Shown: piece after piece, positions 8,326 to 18,348 of the stretch
How positions within the stretch are numbered: the stretch's first letter is position 1
Layout of the letters: each line of letters starts with the position of its first letter
Origin: Nakamurella sp. PAMC28650
Lineage (GTDB): Bacteria > Actinomycetota > Actinomycetes > Mycobacteriales > Nakamurellaceae
Length of the DNA: 64,000 nucleotides
NCBI RefSeq assembly: GCF_014303395.1
Contig: NZ_CP060298.1
Span: 3,615,001 to 3,679,000 of the forward strand
Direction of reading: 5' to 3'
Position numbers and translations under genes: made by a program
Notes under the pieces: model-generated
The model's input: the letters and a program-made list of their open reading frames with translations, nothing else
What the model was told of the DNA's origin: nothing
Database searches by the model: none

Positions 8326-10074
8326 GTGTCATCTTCCGCGGCCGACCAACCGCCGTCCGCCGAGCTCGTGCGCAGGAGGCTGCCTCCGGGCAGTCGGACA
8401 GGTCGTCCGACCCGCCTGCGGAGGGCCCTGCTGGGCACCGGCGGACTTCGTCTGCTGAGCGCGGCGGCCGGCGGGCTCGCGCTCGACCTCTCCTTCGCAC
8501 CGACGACGCTGTGGTGGATGGCGCTGGTCGGTCTGGCCCTGCTGGGCCTGTCGGTGCACGGCTGCCGCATCCGTCCCGCGCTCGGTCTCGGTCTCGTCTT
8601 CGGGTTGACCTTCTACGTGCCGCTGCTGAACTGGGTGACGGTCTACGTGGGGCCGGTGGCCACCGCGCTGGCCGTCGCCGAGGCGTTGTTGACCATGCCG
8701 GTCGCGGCGTTGATCGCATCGGCCTCGCGCCGGTTGCCCGTCTGGCCCCTGTGGGCCGCGGCGCTCTGGATGGCCGGCGAGGCACTGCGCGGGCGGGCTC
8801 CGTTCGGAGGATTCCCCTGGGGTGGGATCGCCTACACGCAGCCCGACGGGCCTTTGCTCCCGGCCGCCTCCCTGGTGGGCGCCTCCGGTTTGGCCTTCAT
8901 CACCGCGCTCGGCGGGTTTGGACTGGCCGGCGTCGCCCGGGCCGCCTGGACCCGTCGCCGGCAGTTCCGCCCGGTGCTGCTCCTCGGTCCGGTGCTGCTG
9001 GTGGCAGTGCCGTTCGTCCTGGGCATCGTCGGCCTCTCCACCGAGCAGAGTGGCAGAGGCGCCCCCACCCGGACGATCGCCGTCATCCAGGGTGACGTCC
9101 CCGCACCCGGTCTGGAATTCAACGCGCGGCGCCGTGCCGTCCTCGATCTTCATGCGCTGCAGACCCACAAGCTGGCGGCCGCGGTGCGGGCCGGTACCGC
9201 CCCGAAACCGGATCTGGTGATCTGGCCGGAGAACGCTTCGGACATCGATCCCTACGCCAATGCCGATGCCGCGGCGGTGATCACCTCCGCGGTCCAGGAC
9301 ATCGGTGTGCCGGTGCTGGTGGGTGCGGTCGTCGGCAGCGGGACTCCCGGGAAGAACTACAACATGGGGATCGTCTGGGATCCGGTCACCGGGCCGGCCG
9401 CGAAGCTGTCGGCCCAGACGTACTCCAAGATGCACCCCGTCCCGTTCGGCGAGTACATGCCCTACCGTTCGTTCTTCCGGATCTTCTCGGACAAGGTGGA
9501 CCTGCAACGGGGCGAGTTCCTACCGGGTTCCCGGCCGGGCAACCTGGACGTCGCAGGCGTGAACATCGGTGACGTCATCTGCTTCGAGGTGGTCTACGAC
9601 AGCATCGTCCGCGACGTCGTCGACGGCGGCGCACAGGTGCTGGTCGTGCAGACCAACAACGCCACCTTCGGGTACACCAACGAGACCTACCAGCAGCAGG
9701 CGATGAGCCGCGTCCGGGCCGTCGAATACGGCCGGGACGTATTGATCTCCTCGACCAGCGGGGTGTCGGCCGTCATCGGACCGGACGGCAAGGTCCAGTC
9801 GAGCCTCGGGTTGTTCACCGCCGGCTACCTGACGCCGACGGTTCCGCTGATCTCGGCGACCACCCCGGGTACGGTCATCGGCGGTCCGCTGGAATGGGTG
9901 GTCAGTGTCGGCGGCCTGCTGGCGCTGGCCGGCGCCACGGTGCTCGGCCGCCGGCGTGACGGGACCGCATCAGCGCGGCGCTCATCAGCACGGCGCTTAT
10001 CAGCACGGCGCGCATCGGTACAGCGCGAATCAGCACCGGAACCGGCCCGGCACAGCCAGGTCACCGGTCGTTGA
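8326..10074 (+). CDS. lnt: apolipoprotein N-acyltransferase
   Basis: A 582-residue membrane enzyme that adds the third acyl chain to the N-terminal cysteine of lipoproteins. The N-terminal half (about 30-230) has several transmembrane helices; the nitrilase-like periplasmic domain follows with the catalytic triad Glu in IWPENASD, Lys in [14 protein letters not shown] and Cys in [10 protein letters not shown]. The start is GTG at 8326. In mycobacteria this domain is fused to Ppm1; here the two are separate, adjacent genes. The C-terminus is a basic tail of degenerate SARRx repeats encoded by 15-base repeats and is probably disordered on the cytoplasmic side. The downstream ppm1 begins 31 bases after the stop with a strong ribosome-binding site. 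Confidence 0.95.
   Translation: MSSSAADQPPSAELVRRRLPPGSRTGRPTRLRRALLGTGGLRLLSAAAGGLALDLSFAPTTLWWMALVGLALLGLSVHGCRIRPALGLGLVFGLTFYVPLLNWVTVYVGPVATALAVAEALLTMPVAALIASASRRLPVWPLWAAALWMAGEALRGRAPFGGFPWGGIAYTQPDGPLLPAASLVGASGLAFITALGGFGLAGVARAAWTRRRQFRPVLLLGPVLLVAVPFVLGIVGLSTEQSGRGAPTRTIAVIQGDVPAPGLEFNARRRAVLDLHALQTHKLAAAVRAGTAPKPDLVIWPENASDIDPYANADAAAVITSAVQDIGVPVLVGAVVGSGTPGKNYNMGIVWDPVTGPAAKLSAQTYSKMHPVPFGEYMPYRSFFRIFSDKVDLQRGEFLPGSRPGNLDVAGVNIGDVICFEVVYDSIVRDVVDGGAQVLVVQTNNATFGYTNETYQQQAMSRVRAVEYGRDVLISSTSGVSAVIGPDGKVQSSLGLFTAGYLTPTVPLISATTPGTVIGGPLEWVVSVGGLLALAGATVLGRRRDGTASARRSSARRLSARRASVQRESAPEPARHSQVTGR
9968..10042 (+). repeat. degenerate 15-bp tandem repeat in the 3' end of lnt
   Basis: About five imperfect copies of a 15-base unit (consensus close to GCTCATCAGCACGGC) encode [25 protein letters not shown]. 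Because the unit is a multiple of three, expansion or contraction leaves the frame open. It follows the last membrane segment of Lnt. Confidence 0.8.
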
Positions 10075-10105
10075 TCCCCATGTCCTCGAAGGAGAAGCAA
10101 CACCA

Positions 10106-10897
10106 GTGAGTCCCGACGAAAGCGTCGACACGGCACCCGACGGCGAGAAGGTGCTCGTCATCATCCCGACCTTCAACGAGAGGGAGAATCTGCCGCGCAT
10201 CCTGGATCGGCTCCGCGCTGCCGTGCCGACCGCCGGGGTGCTGGTGGTCGACGACGGCAGCCCCGACGGCACCGGCGACATCGCCGACGGGAGGGCCGCA
10301 GCCGACCCGATGATCTCGGTGCTGCACCGGACCGAGAAGAACGGGCTCGGACCCGCCTACTTCGCCGGGTTCGGCTGGGGTCTGGCACACGGCTACGACG
10401 TCCTGATCGAGATGGACGCAGACGGATCGCATGCGCCCGAACAACTTCCGCGCCTACTGGGTGCCCTGGATCACGCCGACCTGGTGATCGGATCCCGGTA
10501 CGTGCGGGGTGGCTCGGTGGTGAACTGGCCGGTCCGCCGCCTTGTGCTGTCCCGGGGCGCCAACCTCTACTCCCGACTGGCGCTGGGAGTCGGGGTCAAG
10601 GACATCACCGCCGGTTACCGCGCCTACCGCGCCGAGGTGATCAGGACGATCCCGTTGAACGAGGTCGCCTCCCACGGCTACGTGTTCCAGGTCGACCTCG
10701 CCTGGCGGACGATCCTCGGCGGATTCCGGGTGGTGGAGGTGCCGATCACCTTCACCGAGCGGGAGATCGGGGTGTCGAAGATGAGCGGCAACATCGTCCG
10801 CGAGGCACTGGTCAAGATCACCTTCTGGGGACTGCGACACCGGTGGCACCAGGTCACGGGCCTGTTCACCGGGCGACGCGAGACCGTCAAGAGCTGA
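10106..10897 (+). CDS. ppm1: polyprenol monophosphomannose synthase (GT2)
   Basis: A 263-residue glycosyltransferase family 2 enzyme that transfers mannose from GDP-mannose to polyprenol phosphate, giving the mannosyl donor for lipoglycans and protein O-mannosylation. Features: [14 protein letters not shown] at the N-terminus, [10 protein letters not shown], the catalytic DxD in EMDADGSH, and the dolichol-phosphate-mannose-synthase-like C-terminal region [14 protein letters not shown]. No membrane anchor is present, matching the mycobacterial D2 domain, which relies on the neighbouring Lnt-like domain. I chose GTG at 10106 because AAGGAGAAG lies at the right distance upstream and the family motif begins directly after. 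Lnt and Ppm1 work on the same membrane face and their genes are cotranscribed here. Confidence 0.94.
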   Translation: MSPDESVDTAPDGEKVLVIIPTFNERENLPRILDRLRAAVPTAGVLVVDDGSPDGTGDIADGRAAADPMISVLHRTEKNGLGPAYFAGFGWGLAHGYDVLIEMDADGSHAPEQLPRLLGALDHADLVIGSRYVRGGSVVNWPVRRLVLSRGANLYSRLALGVGVKDITAGYRAYRAEVIRTIPLNEVASHGYVFQVDLAWRTILGGFRVVEVPITFTEREIGVSKMSGNIVREALVKITFWGLRHRWHQVTGLFTGRRETVKS

Positions 10898-10924
10898 CAC
10901 CGCGCAGGACCACGACCCGACAAC

Positions 10925-10961
10925 AGCGGCCCCACACCCGGTTTCCGGATGTGGGGCCGCT
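10925..10961. terminator. intrinsic terminator between ppm1 and rbpA
   Basis: A perfect 12-bp stem (AGCGGCCCCACA pairing with TGTGGGGCCGCT) with a 13-base loop lies between the convergent genes ppm1 and rbpA. The symmetry and position suggest it works for both strands. No strong U tract follows, which is usual in GC-rich actinobacteria. Confidence 0.8.
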
Positions 10962-10981
10962 GCGATCAGGCAGGTGGATCG

Positions 10982-11323
10982 TCAGGACGCGGTGCGGCGG
11001 GCCTTGAGTTCGGCCAGACGCTCGCCGAGGATCTCCTCGAGCTCGGCGATGGAGCGTCGTTCCAGGAGCATGTCCCAGTGGGTGCGCGGGGGCTTGACGG
11101 CCTTGCCCTCTGGCGCCGATCCGTCGATCAGAGCGGATTCGAGTCCGTGCATCCGGCAGTCCCAGACGGCCGGTACTTCGGCGTCGTCGGCCATCGGTAC
11201 GGTGAATTCGTGGCCACGGGGGCAACGAAAGGTGGCCGTTCGGCGGGGGGCGAGGTCGTGGTTGCGATCAGCCTCGTAGCTGGTGCTTCCGAGGCGACTT
11301 CCGCGTAGGACGCGGTCAGCCAT
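10982..11323 (-). CDS. rbpA: RNA polymerase-binding protein RbpA
   Basis: A 113-residue actinobacteria-specific transcription factor that binds RNA polymerase and group 1/2 sigma factors and stabilises the open complex. The sequence begins MADRVLRGSRLGS and continues with the zinc-binding RbpA core (FRCPRGHEFTVP and WDCRMHG), then a basic linker and the sigma-interaction domain THWDMLLERRSIAELEEIL near the C-terminus. I chose the ATG at 11323, preceded by AAAGGAAC; a longer in-frame extension exists but does not belong to the family. It is convergent with ppm1 and shares the terminator with it. A palindrome lies about 90-110 bases upstream. Confidence 0.96.
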   Translation of the reverse strand: MADRVLRGSRLGSTSYEADRNHDLAPRRTATFRCPRGHEFTVPMADDAEVPAVWDCRMHGLESALIDGSAPEGKAVKPPRTHWDMLLERRSIAELEEILGERLAELKARRTAS

Positions 11324-11692
11324 GGTGTTCCTTTCTGGCGTTCGTCCGGAGCCACGCGAGTAACGTGGTTCCGGGGGCCGGGAGAGTTCATCCGGCATGC
11401 TGCCCCGGTGGGGGCGCTACCGAGTGGTAACGCCGTCAGTGGTTGGTTCGTTCCCGATCGCGCCCCGGATGGCTCCCCGGACGATCTGATTTGCGCGCAC
11501 GGAGCAGGTGGACAAGCATCGGAGCGATGGAAACCCGGAGCCGACACCACGGTGCCGGGTATTGATCCGCAGGTCGGGCGGGTGCTGCCGGAGCGGCGGA
11601 GCGCGTCAGGCTAGCGCACTTGTCCGTGGCGGCGTCGGCACAGTACCAGGATTTCGCGGCAATGGTGATGGGTGACACAGTCGAGCGCAGGC
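11324..11692. other. non-coding stretch upstream of rbpA
   Basis: This 369-base stretch lies between the 3' end of tdk and the start of rbpA, both on the minus strand. I find no convincing gene. It must hold the rbpA promoter and contains the palindrome at 11413-11434. No clear consensus promoter could be picked out. Confidence 0.5.
11413..11434. promoter_or_regulatory. imperfect palindrome, candidate operator upstream of rbpA
   Basis: GGCGCTACC, four bases, GGTAACGCC: arms of nine bases with a single mismatch, about 90 bases upstream of the rbpA start codon. The size suits a dimeric repressor or activator site. The binding protein is unknown. Confidence 0.35.
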
Positions 11693-12441
11693 TCAGGAGC
11701 CCCCGAGGGGTAGGACCTCACCGGAATCCGGGCCCAGGTCACCGGAGCGATGATGCCGACGGCACAGCACCTGGTAGCGGACGGCGGTGGCGTCGTCGAG
11801 TGCGGTATCGGCCACCACCACCTGCGCGCCGTCCCGGGCGATCTCGCCGTCCACCACCCTGGCGTTGAAGCGGCCGGCCGCACCGCACCAGCAGAGCACC
11901 TCGACCTGGATCGGGAGCACCTGGTCCGCGAGCTCGAAAAGTCGCAGGGACCCGGGGAACATCCGTCCGCGGAAGTCGGTGGCGATCCCGAAGGCGTAGA
12001 CGTCGACCTGGACGTCGTCGGCGAGCTGGGCCAGCTGGTCGATCTGGGACGGGGTGAAGAACTGCGCCTCGTCGACGATCAGGTAGTCGACGCGGCGGCC
12101 GGCGGCCCAGGACGCCCGCACCAGGTCGGCCAGATCGATGTCGTCGTCCACCTCGATGGCCGTCCGGGTGATCCCCATCCGCGACGTGATCTGGCCCCGG
12201 TGCGAACGGTCCAGACGCGTCAGCAGCAGGCCGCGCCGGCCCTGCCGGGAGTGGTTGTGGTCCAGTTGCAGGGCCAGCGTCGACTTGCCGCAGTCCATCG
12301 GGCCGTAGAAGAACTTGAGGGTGCCGGTCGGGACCTGCCCACGCCGGGACCCGGCGGCCGGCACCGTCGACAGGGCGGTGCTGGGCTCGGCGATGTTCCG
12401 CCGGGTTGCGGGGGGCCCCGCCGGGGTCGACCCAGGCGTGC

Positions 12442-12451
<10 letters not shown>
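11693..12451 (-). CDS. tdk: thymidine kinase
   Basis: A 252-residue type II thymidine kinase, phosphorylating thymidine with ATP in the salvage pathway. It shows the P-loop FYGPMDCGKSTLAL, the Walker B-like YLIVDEAQFF, and the lid and zinc region ending in CWCGAAGRFNAR and YQVLCRRHH with cysteines positioned for zinc binding. The kinase fold starts at about residue 42; the N-terminal extension (Ser/Pro/Ala-rich) is of unknown use. The start could be ATG at 12451 or GTG at 12445; both overlap the stop of the upstream phosphodiesterase gene, so the two are translationally coupled. Confidence 0.93.
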
Positions 12452-13203
<752 letters not shown>

Positions 13204-13257
13204 GCGAAGCAGTCTGTCATGTCGGGCCCCGGGCCGATGCGCACTAACGTTGCGGCC

Positions 13258-13629
13258 ATGGTGGCTGCGACGACGACCGGACGATCGGCCCCGGCGGGTG
13301 GGCTCCCGAAGGGCCCGACCCGGTGCGAATGGTGCGGTCGTGAACTGCCGACGGCCGGATCGGTCGGCCGGCGGCGGCGGTACTGCGCCCAGGCCTGCCG
13401 TCAACGGGCCTACGAGAGCCGGCATGCCCTGGAGCGCGGCGCTCTACCCCCCGATGCCGTGGTGCTGTCGGTGGAGGAACGCAACGATCTGGCTGATCGT
13501 CTCTATCAGGTCAGGTGTGCCGCGGAGGACGTCGCGACGGCTCTGACCGAGGGTGCCCCGACCGCCGAACTGGGCGTGCTGGTGCGGGAAATGCTGACCG
13601 CTGCCCGCTCCGCCGAGCGCATTCGCTGA
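13258..13629 (+). CDS. small zinc-ribbon protein of unknown function
   Basis: A 123-residue protein with an N-terminal zinc-ribbon: CEWCGRELP, a basic loop with GRRRRYC, then CAQACRQRAYESR. The spacing C-x2-C ... C-x3-C resembles treble-clef/FCS-type fingers found in many actinobacterial hypothetical proteins. The C-terminal half is a helical region (VLSVEERNDLADRLYQVR onward) with heptad-like hydrophobic spacing. It is transcribed divergently from the phosphodiesterase gene, with 54 bases between the starts. A nucleic-acid or protein-binding role is likely but unproven. Start ATG 13258; GTG 13261 is a possible alternative. Confidence 0.75.
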   Translation: MVAATTTGRSAPAGGLPKGPTRCEWCGRELPTAGSVGRRRRYCAQACRQRAYESRHALERGALPPDAVVLSVEERNDLADRLYQVRCAAEDVATALTEGAPTAELGVLVREMLTAARSAERIR

Positions 13630-13693
13630 ATCTATTGACCCGAGTCCCCATCGAGCGGTGGGTTACTGTCGAATTCTGTCCGATTCGCCCGTT

Positions 13694-14857
13694 TCAACTC
13701 ACCAGCGGATCAGGCTGCGACCCGCTGCGGAGAATCAGCAGGGTGATCTCGTTGGGAGCGAAGATGCGGAACGGCGGTCCCCAGAATCCGGAGCCCCGGC
13801 TGGTGTAGAGCACGGTGCGCTCACCGTGGCGGGAGAGTCCGGCCAGAGCGCCCTGCTCGGCCCTGACGATCAAGTGGAACGGCCACATCTGGCCACCGTG
13901 GGTGTGCCCGGACAGCTGCAGGTCGACGCCGGCGGGTGCCGACATCCGGACCGACTTGGGCTGGTGGGCCAGCAGCACGATCGGCAGGTCGGCATCGACT
14001 CCCGCCAGGGCGCCGGGCAGGTCTGCCGCGTGCCCCGGGACGCCGGAATCCTGGGCCGTCAGGTCGTCGATGCCGGCCACCACCAGCCGGCTGCCGCCGC
14101 GTTCGAGCACGATGTGCCGATTGTGCAGCACGGTCCAGCCCAGACCGTGCATGTGGGCGACCCAGTCGGGTGCCCCGGACATGTACTCGTGATTCCCGGT
14201 GATGTAGACCCTGGCCAGCGACGCCTGTGCGACGCCCAGCGGGGCGACCTGTGCGCTCCGCCGATCCACCGAACCATCGGTGAGATCGCCGGCATGGGCG
14301 AGGATGTCGGGGTTCAACGCGTTGGCTCGCTCGACGAGGCGGGCGGACCACCCGGACCGGTCGATCGGTCCGAAATGGGTATCGGCGATCAGCACCAGTC
14401 GCAGGCCGTCCAGCCCGCGGCCCAGGCGCGGCAGGGTGACCTCGACGGTCCTGACGGGCGGGACGCGCCGGGCCTGCCACATGCCCCAGGAGCACAGCAG
14501 GGCGACCCACACCACCACGACGCCGGCCACCCAGCGCTGCCGTCCCGGTGCCTCCAGTCCGCTCAGTGCCAGGACCAGATCGAGGATCTCGCCCAGCACG
14601 GTCCAGGCGAAGAGCTGCCACAGGATGCCGAGCCAGGTGTCGCCGATGACGGCCGGCCGGTCACGCCGTGCCTTCCCGTGGCCCTTCCACATGGCCAACG
14701 GGAAACCGATCAACGCCACCAGTGCCACGGCGGACCCGACGTCGGTGACCACGGCCGGCCAGTGCGGCGCGAGCACCAACCTCCACCACGGGACGCCGTG
14801 CAGCAACAACAAGACGAGGATCAGGACCGTCAGGAAGACACCACGGCGGGGACGCAT
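13694..14857 (-). CDS. membrane-anchored metallophosphoesterase
   Basis: A 387-residue protein with about four N-terminal transmembrane helices (residues 5-25, 35-55, 75-100 and 115-135) followed by a calcineurin-like phosphoesterase domain. Metal-binding motifs appear in the usual order: LIADTHFGPID, ILAHAGDLTDGS, ITGNHEYMSG, LLAHQP and LSGHTHGGQMWP. YkuE-like members act on phospholipid-type substrates; the substrate here is unknown. It starts at ATG 14857 and ends 64 bases from the convergent zinc-ribbon gene. It lies downstream of the M48 protease gene on the same strand (41 bases), so they may be cotranscribed. Confidence 0.93.
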   Translation of the reverse strand: MRPRRGVFLTVLILVLLLLHGVPWWRLVLAPHWPAVVTDVGSAVALVALIGFPLAMWKGHGKARRDRPAVIGDTWLGILWQLFAWTVLGEILDLVLALSGLEAPGRQRWVAGVVVVWVALLCSWGMWQARRVPPVRTVEVTLPRLGRGLDGLRLVLIADTHFGPIDRSGWSARLVERANALNPDILAHAGDLTDGSVDRRSAQVAPLGVAQASLARVYITGNHEYMSGAPDWVAHMHGLGWTVLHNRHIVLERGGSRLVVAGIDDLTAQDSGVPGHAADLPGALAGVDADLPIVLLAHQPKSVRMSAPAGVDLQLSGHTHGGQMWPFHLIVRAEQGALAGLSRHGERTVLYTSRGSGFWGPPFRIFAPNEITLLILRSGSQPDPLVS

Positions 14858-14898
14858 CGGTCCATCTTGACTGTTGCCGGACGCCCCTTCGTCATCGA

Positions 14899-16029
14899 CT
14901 ACTTCGCCGGACGGCCCTTCTTGCCGCTGCCGGGCTTGGGCTTGTCGGCGGGCGGTTCGTCCGTCTGGTCCGTCTCGGTGGCCGGATCACCCGTGTCGAA
15001 ACGCTTCCACAGATTGGTCAGCCCGTCGGCGACATTCTGTCCGACGTTCTGGGCGGCGCCCCCGAAGTCACGGCCGACGTTCCTGGCCGTCTGCGCCAGC
15101 GGATCCGTCGAGTTGGTGAACCCGTCCCGGTAGCTGCGGGCCGCTGCCTTGAGCTCGTCGGCGATCGAGGCCTGCGAGTCGTCGGCGCGCCGTGGGTAGT
15201 CGCCGGCCATGATGGCCTGGTAGTCACCGGTCTCGACCCACTTGCGGATCTCCGCGGCCCGCACCACCGAGAACGGGTGGGTCTGGCGCTCGAGGTTCAT
15301 CAGTTTCAGCACGCCGTCGCGGATGTCGCCGGCGCCCTCGTACTCCGCGGCCTGCTCCAGGAAGGCCACCGTGTCCATCTTGCCCAGGCTGGCACCACCG
15401 GCCATCTTCATCATCACGCGCAGCGACACCTGCGGGTCCTGTGCGACGAGCATGCCGGCCCGGTCGGCTGATTGCTCCGCCTTCCGGCTCCACTCGTACA
15501 GGGCCGCGATGATGGCGCGCAAAGCCAAGCCGCCCAACGGCATCCAGCCGAAGTTGTCGGCGATCCGCAGCAGGTGGAACAGCATGGTCTGGTAGACGGC
15601 GTGGCCACTCATTGCGTGCCCCAACTCGTGGCCGAGCACGCAGCGCAGTTCGTCGGGGTCGTCCAAGAGCTCGATCAACCCGGTCGTCACCACGATGAAG
15701 GGCTCGTCCATCCCGATGCACATCGCGTTGGCCGCCGGATCCTGCCGGATGTAGAGCTCCGGCCGTCGCGGCGAGTCCAACGTGAGCAGCGCATCACTGA
15801 ACAGGCGGTCGATCTCGGCGAACTGACGATCGCTGACCTTGACCGCGGAGGCCAGGAAGATCAGCCGGTGCTTGCGTTCGCGGAACAGCCCGGCCAGTGC
15901 CTTGAGGACCGTGTCGAATCCGGGGACGGCCCGCAGTGCCACCAGGGCCGACCGGTCGGCCGGATGCTCCCAGGCCCTGGAACTGATACCTGGAAAAGTG
16001 AGGCGCTTTCGCGCGACGGTGCGTGCCAT
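14899..16029 (-). CDS. M48 family zinc metallopeptidase
   Basis: A 376-residue protein with the M48 signature GHELGHAMSGHA near residue 134, where two His and one downstream Glu (in EWSRKAEQSADRAG) bind zinc. The region around 155-185 (LLRIADNFGWMPLGGLALRAIIAAL) is hydrophobic and may touch the membrane, but there is no classical N-terminal signal peptide. The C-terminal 90 residues are low-complexity and basic (ending GSGKKGRPAK), probably disordered. Related proteins handle membrane-protein quality control. ATG 16029 is the start. It precedes the metallophosphoesterase gene. Confidence 0.92.
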   Translation of the reverse strand: MARTVARKRLTFPGISSRAWEHPADRSALVALRAVPGFDTVLKALAGLFRERKHRLIFLASAVKVSDRQFAEIDRLFSDALLTLDSPRRPELYIRQDPAANAMCIGMDEPFIVVTTGLIELLDDPDELRCVLGHELGHAMSGHAVYQTMLFHLLRIADNFGWMPLGGLALRAIIAALYEWSRKAEQSADRAGMLVAQDPQVSLRVMMKMAGGASLGKMDTVAFLEQAAEYEGAGDIRDGVLKLMNLERQTHPFSVVRAAEIRKWVETGDYQAIMAGDYPRRADDSQASIADELKAAARSYRDGFTNSTDPLAQTARNVGRDFGGAAQNVGQNVADGLTNLWKRFDTGDPATETDQTDEPPADKPKPGSGKKGRPAK

Positions 16030-16078
16030 GGTGTTCCCCCTCGTCTGCGGTGACAGGGTCCGACGCTAGCCCTGAAAC

Positions 16079-16457
16079 TCAGCGCGCGGGGAGGTCGAAA
16101 CGAGCCCGGTAGCTGCTCGGCACCAGATCAAGGTACTCAGGGTGACTCCGGAGGTAGGAGAGCACGAAGGGGGAGGTAGGAGAGCACGAAGGGGCAGTAG
16201 GGGAGCGCGCCGTGCCCTGCTGCTCGCAATTGATCCAAGGCATGGCCGATCAGTTGCGAACCCATCCCTCGGCCCTCGAAGTCGGGATCGATCTCGGTGT
16301 GCATCAACGCATATGCCCCGCCGTGGACCTGGTAGTCCAGGACACCGGCCGGTACCCCGTCGACGAACAGTTCGAATCGGTCCTCGACCTCGTTGTCGCG
16401 GACGATCACCGCGGGCGTGGCGGCGGCGGGCGGTCGCGTGTCGGCCTGATCTTCCAT
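16079..16457 (-). pseudogene. GNAT acetyltransferase (YidJ/YhcN-type), frameshifted by a 22-bp duplication
   Basis: This encodes a small N-acetyltransferase of the type that binds acetyl-CoA through an R/Q-x-x-G-x-G loop; here DFEGRGMGSQLI follows DYQVHGGAYALMHTEID. As it stands the frame starting at ATG 16457 ends at 16137 (106 residues) with an aberrant tail LPLRALLPPESP. Removing one copy of the perfect 22-bp tandem repeat at 16151-16194 restores the family's usual ending CPFVLSYLRSHPEYLDLVP and a stop at 16079, giving 118 residues. The conserved HPEY region is therefore lost in the present sequence, and the protein is probably inactive or altered. The repair is my reconstruction; the duplication itself is read directly. 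Confidence 0.85.
16151..16194. repeat. perfect 22-bp tandem duplication in the GNAT gene
   Basis: Two identical head-to-tail 22-base copies (16151-16172 and 16173-16194), each beginning GAGGTAGGAGAGCACG. A unit of 22 is not a multiple of three and shifts the minus-strand frame. Consistent with replication slippage; it could also be an assembly artefact. Confidence 0.9.
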
Positions 16458-16636
16458 GTGGCCACGATAGAAGGTCGGGCCGTCAGTGGCGCGCCCGCCC
16501 AGTCGGTGGGCGCCGAGAGGAACGGGGGAGTAGAGCACAGCGGGGGCCATCGGAGACGGCGGCGGGACCCACGCGACGCCGGTTCCGATGTTGACCGGTT
16601 CTGATGTTGTCGGTCCGGTCGGCTAGCGTTCCGGGC

Positions 16637-17395
16637 ATGGTTGCCATCGGTGCTCACGTCGATTCCGCCGACCCGCTGACCGCTGCGGCGGCAGTCGGCG
16701 CTGGCGCGGCCCAGTTCTTCCTGGCCGATCCGCAGGGCTGGAAGAAGCCGGTCGAGCACCCGGCTGCGGCTGCGCTCCGGGCCGCCAAGATCCCGCTGTA
16801 CATCCACGCCCCGTACATCATCAACGTCGCCACCATGAACAATCGGGTCCGGATTCCCAGCCGGAAGATCCTTTCCCAGCACGCGGCGGCGGCCGCCGAC
16901 ATCGGCGCCAGGGGACTGATCGTGCACGGAGGGCACGTGGCCTCCGACGCCGAACTGGACAAAGGTTTCGACAACTGGCACAAGGTGTTCGAACGCGAGG
17001 AGTTCCCGCTCCCGGTCCTGATCGAGAACACTGCCGGAGGCAATCACGCGATCGCGCGTCGGTTCGATCGGCTGGCTCGACTCTGGGATGCCGTCGGTGA
17101 GTTCGGCGTCGGATTCTGCTTGGACACCTGTCATGCCTTCGCGGGCGGGGAGGATCTGGTGACCGTGGTCGACCGCGTGATGGCCATCACCGGGCGGATC
17201 GATCTGGTGCACGCCAACAGCAGTCGTGACGAATTCGACTCCGGCGCCGACCGCCACGCTAATTTCGACGCCGGGACGATCGACGCGGCGCAGATCGCGG
17301 CGGTCTGCCGCGCCGCCGGCTCCGACGTGATCGTCGAGACACCCGGTGACGGGCAGAGCGCCGACATCGCCTTCCTCCGCAAGCACCTCGACTGA
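16637..17395 (+). CDS. nfo: deoxyribonuclease IV / AP endonuclease family 2
   Basis: A 252-residue TIM-barrel nuclease of the endonuclease IV family, which incises DNA at abasic sites using zinc. Visible motifs: [11 protein letters not shown] at the start, [12 protein letters not shown] with a metal His, [16 protein letters not shown] with Glu, [12 protein letters not shown] with Asp and His, and the signature [18 protein letters not shown] before the final IVETPG. The length is slightly short but within range. ATG 16637 was chosen because the conserved GAHVD begins four residues later. A MmcQ-type gene starts three bases after its stop, so the two are an operon. Confidence 0.9.
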   Translation: MVAIGAHVDSADPLTAAAAVGAGAAQFFLADPQGWKKPVEHPAAAALRAAKIPLYIHAPYIINVATMNNRVRIPSRKILSQHAAAAADIGARGLIVHGGHVASDAELDKGFDNWHKVFEREEFPLPVLIENTAGGNHAIARRFDRLARLWDAVGEFGVGFCLDTCHAFAGGEDLVTVVDRVMAITGRIDLVHANSSRDEFDSGADRHANFDAGTIDAAQIAAVCRAAGSDVIVETPGDGQSADIAFLRKHLD

Positions 17396-17398
17396 ATC

Positions 17399-17839
17399 AT
17401 GACGATCTCCGCCGACGTGCTGCGGTCCTACTGCCTGGACCTGCCCGCAGCGCTGGAGGACCATCCCTTCGGCCGGACTCCGGAGACATGCACGTTCAAG
17501 GTGCACGGCAGGGTCTTCGCGCTGAGTCGTCTGACCGACCCGCCTCCGTTGCGCGTCAGCTTGAAATGCGATCCTCCGATCGCCATCGGGTTGCGGGCCG
17601 CCTACCCGGCGATCATCCCCGGGTACCACCTCAACAAGAGGCATTGGAATACCGTCACTCTCGACGGATCGGTGCCGGATCGGCTCGTCTTCGAGATGAT
17701 CCAGGATTCCTTCGACCTGGTCGTCGACAAGCTTCCGCCACGATCGACTGCGATTGCGCTGACCGGCACCCGGACGCCTTCTGGACGCCTTCTGGACGCC
17801 GACGCGGGCGCCGGTTGTGTCTCGAGTGGCAGGAGTTGA
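17399..17839 (+). CDS. MmcQ/YjbR family DNA-binding-like protein
   Basis: A 146-residue protein of the MmcQ/YjbR family, a CyaY-like fold with a possible DNA-binding surface and no firm function. Recognisable elements are DVLRSYCLDLPAALEDHPFG, CTFKVHGRVFAL, the core VSLKCDP and the hallmark PGYHLNKRHWNTV, followed by the final helix MIQDSFDLVVDKLP. Family members usually end soon after this helix; here about 35 further residues follow, rich in Thr, Gly and Arg, and the last part is encoded across an 11-bp tandem duplication, so the tail is probably not native. The start codon is three bases after the stop of the endonuclease gene. Confidence 0.85.
   Translation: MTISADVLRSYCLDLPAALEDHPFGRTPETCTFKVHGRVFALSRLTDPPPLRVSLKCDPPIAIGLRAAYPAIIPGYHLNKRHWNTVTLDGSVPDRLVFEMIQDSFDLVVDKLPPRSTAIALTGTRTPSGRLLDADAGAGCVSSGRS
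17772..17800. repeat. 11-bp tandem duplication (2.6 copies)
   Basis: GGACGCCTTCT occurs twice head to tail and continues as GGACGCC, inside the 3' end of the MmcQ/YjbR gene. The 11-base unit is frame-shifting, so the annotated C-terminus may have been altered. Confidence 0.85.
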
Positions 17840-17871
17840 AGTCCACTATCACCAGCCGTATCGTCCGGCGA

Positions 17872-18348
17872 ATGGTCGTGGTCAGCTTGACGGTGTCCGA
17901 GGTGGCCCACCGCAGCGGGTTCGCGGCCTCGGCCCTGAGGTTCTACGAACGTGAGGGCCTGTTCGAGGCGGGTCGGTCCAGTGGTGGCCAACGTCGTTAC
18001 GACCGTCAGGTGTTGCGCCGGTTGGCCTTCATCAGGGCGGCCCGCAATGTCGGGCTGTCATTGGACGAAGTCCGGGCCGAGTTGGCCGAACTACCGTCGT
18101 CTCGAACGCCCACGCCGGCGGACTGGCGCAGGATCTCGCGCCATTGGAGGCAACGACTCGATGACAAGATCGCGGCGATCGAGGCTCTGCGCGACCGACT
18201 GGATTCCTGCATCGGATGCGGATGTCTGTCCCTCAAGGCCTGCGGGCTGTACAACCCGGGCGATTCCGTCGGCTCCGCGGCGGTGCCGGCCGGGGCCGGC
18301 CTGCTGCCGCCGCCGCTACGTGAACCGCCCGGCTCGGAACGCCCTTGA
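17872..18348 (+). CDS. soxR: redox-sensitive transcriptional activator SoxR
   Basis: A 158-residue MerR-family regulator. The N-terminal winged helix (VSEVAHRSGFAASALRFYEREGLF) is followed by the dimerisation helix and the [2Fe-2S]-binding motif C113-x2-C116-x-C118-x5-C124, which defines SoxR. Oxidation by redox-cycling compounds switches it to an activator. In actinobacteria SoxR usually controls exporters, monooxygenases and oxidoreductases rather than soxS; no obvious target is adjacent. The start is ATG 17872; the frame extends upstream through the MmcQ gene, but that part is unlike the family. A hairpin terminator overlaps its stop codon. Confidence 0.95.
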   Translation: MVVVSLTVSEVAHRSGFAASALRFYEREGLFEAGRSSGGQRRYDRQVLRRLAFIRAARNVGLSLDEVRAELAELPSSRTPTPADWRRISRHWRQRLDDKIAAIEALRDRLDSCIGCGCLSLKACGLYNPGDSVGSAAVPAGAGLLPPPLREPPGSERP

